From contig WOZC01000119.1 of assembly GCA_011620465.1 (NCBI GenBank), positions 1 to 5,540 of the forward strand: 5,540 nucleotides of DNA, read 5' to 3'. The first letter of the stretch is position 1; each line of letters starts with the position of its first letter. Both the position numbers and the translations under genes were made by a program. Of the stretch, positions 5,283 to 5,540 are shown piece by piece. The notes beneath the pieces were generated by a model. It was not told the origin of the DNA and did not search any database. It saw only the letters and a list, made by a program, of their open reading frames with translations. The stretch is from Anaerolineaceae bacterium. Its GTDB lineage: Bacteria > Chloroflexota > Anaerolineae > Anaerolineales > Anaerolineaceae.

Positions 5283-5310
5283 AAAGACACCGGCAAATGC
5301 CGGTGTCTTT
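5283..5310. terminator. Strong bidirectional rho-independent terminator
   Basis: AAAGACACCGGC and GCCGGTGTCTTT form a 12-bp perfect, GC-rich stem with the 4-nt loop AAAT. The arms start with AAA and end with TTT, so each strand ends in a short U-run; the plus strand reads TTTGCTT. It sits between the stop of the GlsB-family gene (5262) and the stop of the converging secreted-protein gene (5339), serving both. Confidence 0.85.
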
Positions 5311-5338
5311 GCTTAACTAAGGTGGGTTTACTGGTTGA

Positions 5339-5540
5339 TTACAAATCGTTACTGATCAGCGGCAGATAGAAGTACTGGAGGGTAATTGGAGGTACAGTCG
5401 GCTCAGGTGTGTCAGTCGGCGTTTCTTCCACCCCAATGGTGAAGAAAATTGCCGTCGGCGCACCCCATGCTCCACTCCCGTCCAAAGCTTCAACAAAGAG
5501 CGTGTGCTGTCCGGGTGTCAAGCCAGTGGTGGAGGCGGCA
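5339..5540 (-). CDS. C-terminal end of a secreted protein with Pro/Thr/Glu linker and YLPLIS-like tail
   Basis: Partial gene: the stop is TAA at 5339-5341 and the frame is open to the window edge, giving 66 residues. The visible part starts AASTTGLTPGQHTLFVEALD, followed by GSGAWGAPTAIFFTIG. This reads like the last beta strands of an Ig/FN3-like extracellular domain ('GLTPGxHTLFV...D..G.WG...A.FF'), a type often found at the C-terminus of secreted peptidases. Then comes a linker VEETPTDTPEPTVPP and the tail ITLQYFYLPLISNDL. No sorting signal of the LPxTG type or terminal membrane helix is present. I recall similar hydrophobic YLPLI/YLPLV motifs beside Pro/Thr linkers in exported Chloroflexota proteins; that is memory, not a search. 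The catalytic part, if any, lies outside. The nearest in-frame TTG (5519-5521) is inside the domain and is not a start. Confidence 0.7.
   Translation of the reverse strand, partial: AASTTGLTPGQHTLFVEALDGSGAWGAPTAIFFTIGVEETPTDTPEPTVPPITLQYFYLPLISNDL

Overview
The window looks like a chromosomal segment of a free-living bacterium, most likely an Anaerolineae-type member of the Chloroflexota. That placement is an inference from gene content and style: an M3 oligoendopeptidase, an M42-type peptidase, a deoxynucleoside kinase, and a secreted protein ending in a Pro/Thr/Glu linker plus a short 'YLPLIS'-like tail. There is no rRNA, tRNA, phage or transposase gene to test it. Genes are short-spaced, mostly have clear AGGAG-type ribosome binding sites, and carry recognisable sigma-70-like promoters.

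Layout from left to right. (1) Positions 1-404, minus strand: N-terminal part of an M3-family oligoendopeptidase, with a 24-bp-period direct repeat upstream of its probable promoter. (2) Positions 567-1111, minus strand: remains of an MFS drug-efflux-type transporter. It keeps its start, ribosome binding site and C-terminus, but has two frameshifts, an in-frame TGA and a large internal deletion. (3) Positions 1194-2429, minus strand: an intact, AT-rich AAA_14/DUF4143 ATPase driven by a perfect TTGACA-17-TATAAT promoter whose -35 box lies inside a perfect 9-bp inverted repeat. An 11-bp direct repeat brackets the gene with its promoter. (4) Positions 2599-4124, plus strand: a two-gene operon of a hot-dog acyl-CoA thioesterase and an M42-type metallopeptidase, separated by 2 bp. 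(5) A small hairpin between convergent genes, then a deoxynucleoside kinase on the minus strand (4165-4797). (6) A divergent regulatory region with an 8-bp-arm palindrome, then a GlsB/YeaQ/YmgE-family small membrane protein on the plus strand (5008-5262). (7) A strong bidirectional terminator, then the C-terminal end of a secreted protein on the minus strand that runs off the window.

Functionally this is housekeeping and salvage (peptide breakdown, acyl-CoA hydrolysis, deoxynucleoside phosphorylation, envelope stress) interrupted by an accessory stretch at about 470-2580. That stretch holds a decayed transporter and a probably acquired ATPase cassette. I see no convincing multi-gene novel system. 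The most notable items are the ATPase cassette with its palindromic operator and flanking repeats, the repeat array before the oligoendopeptidase, the palindrome before the kinase, and the C-terminal tail of the last protein.
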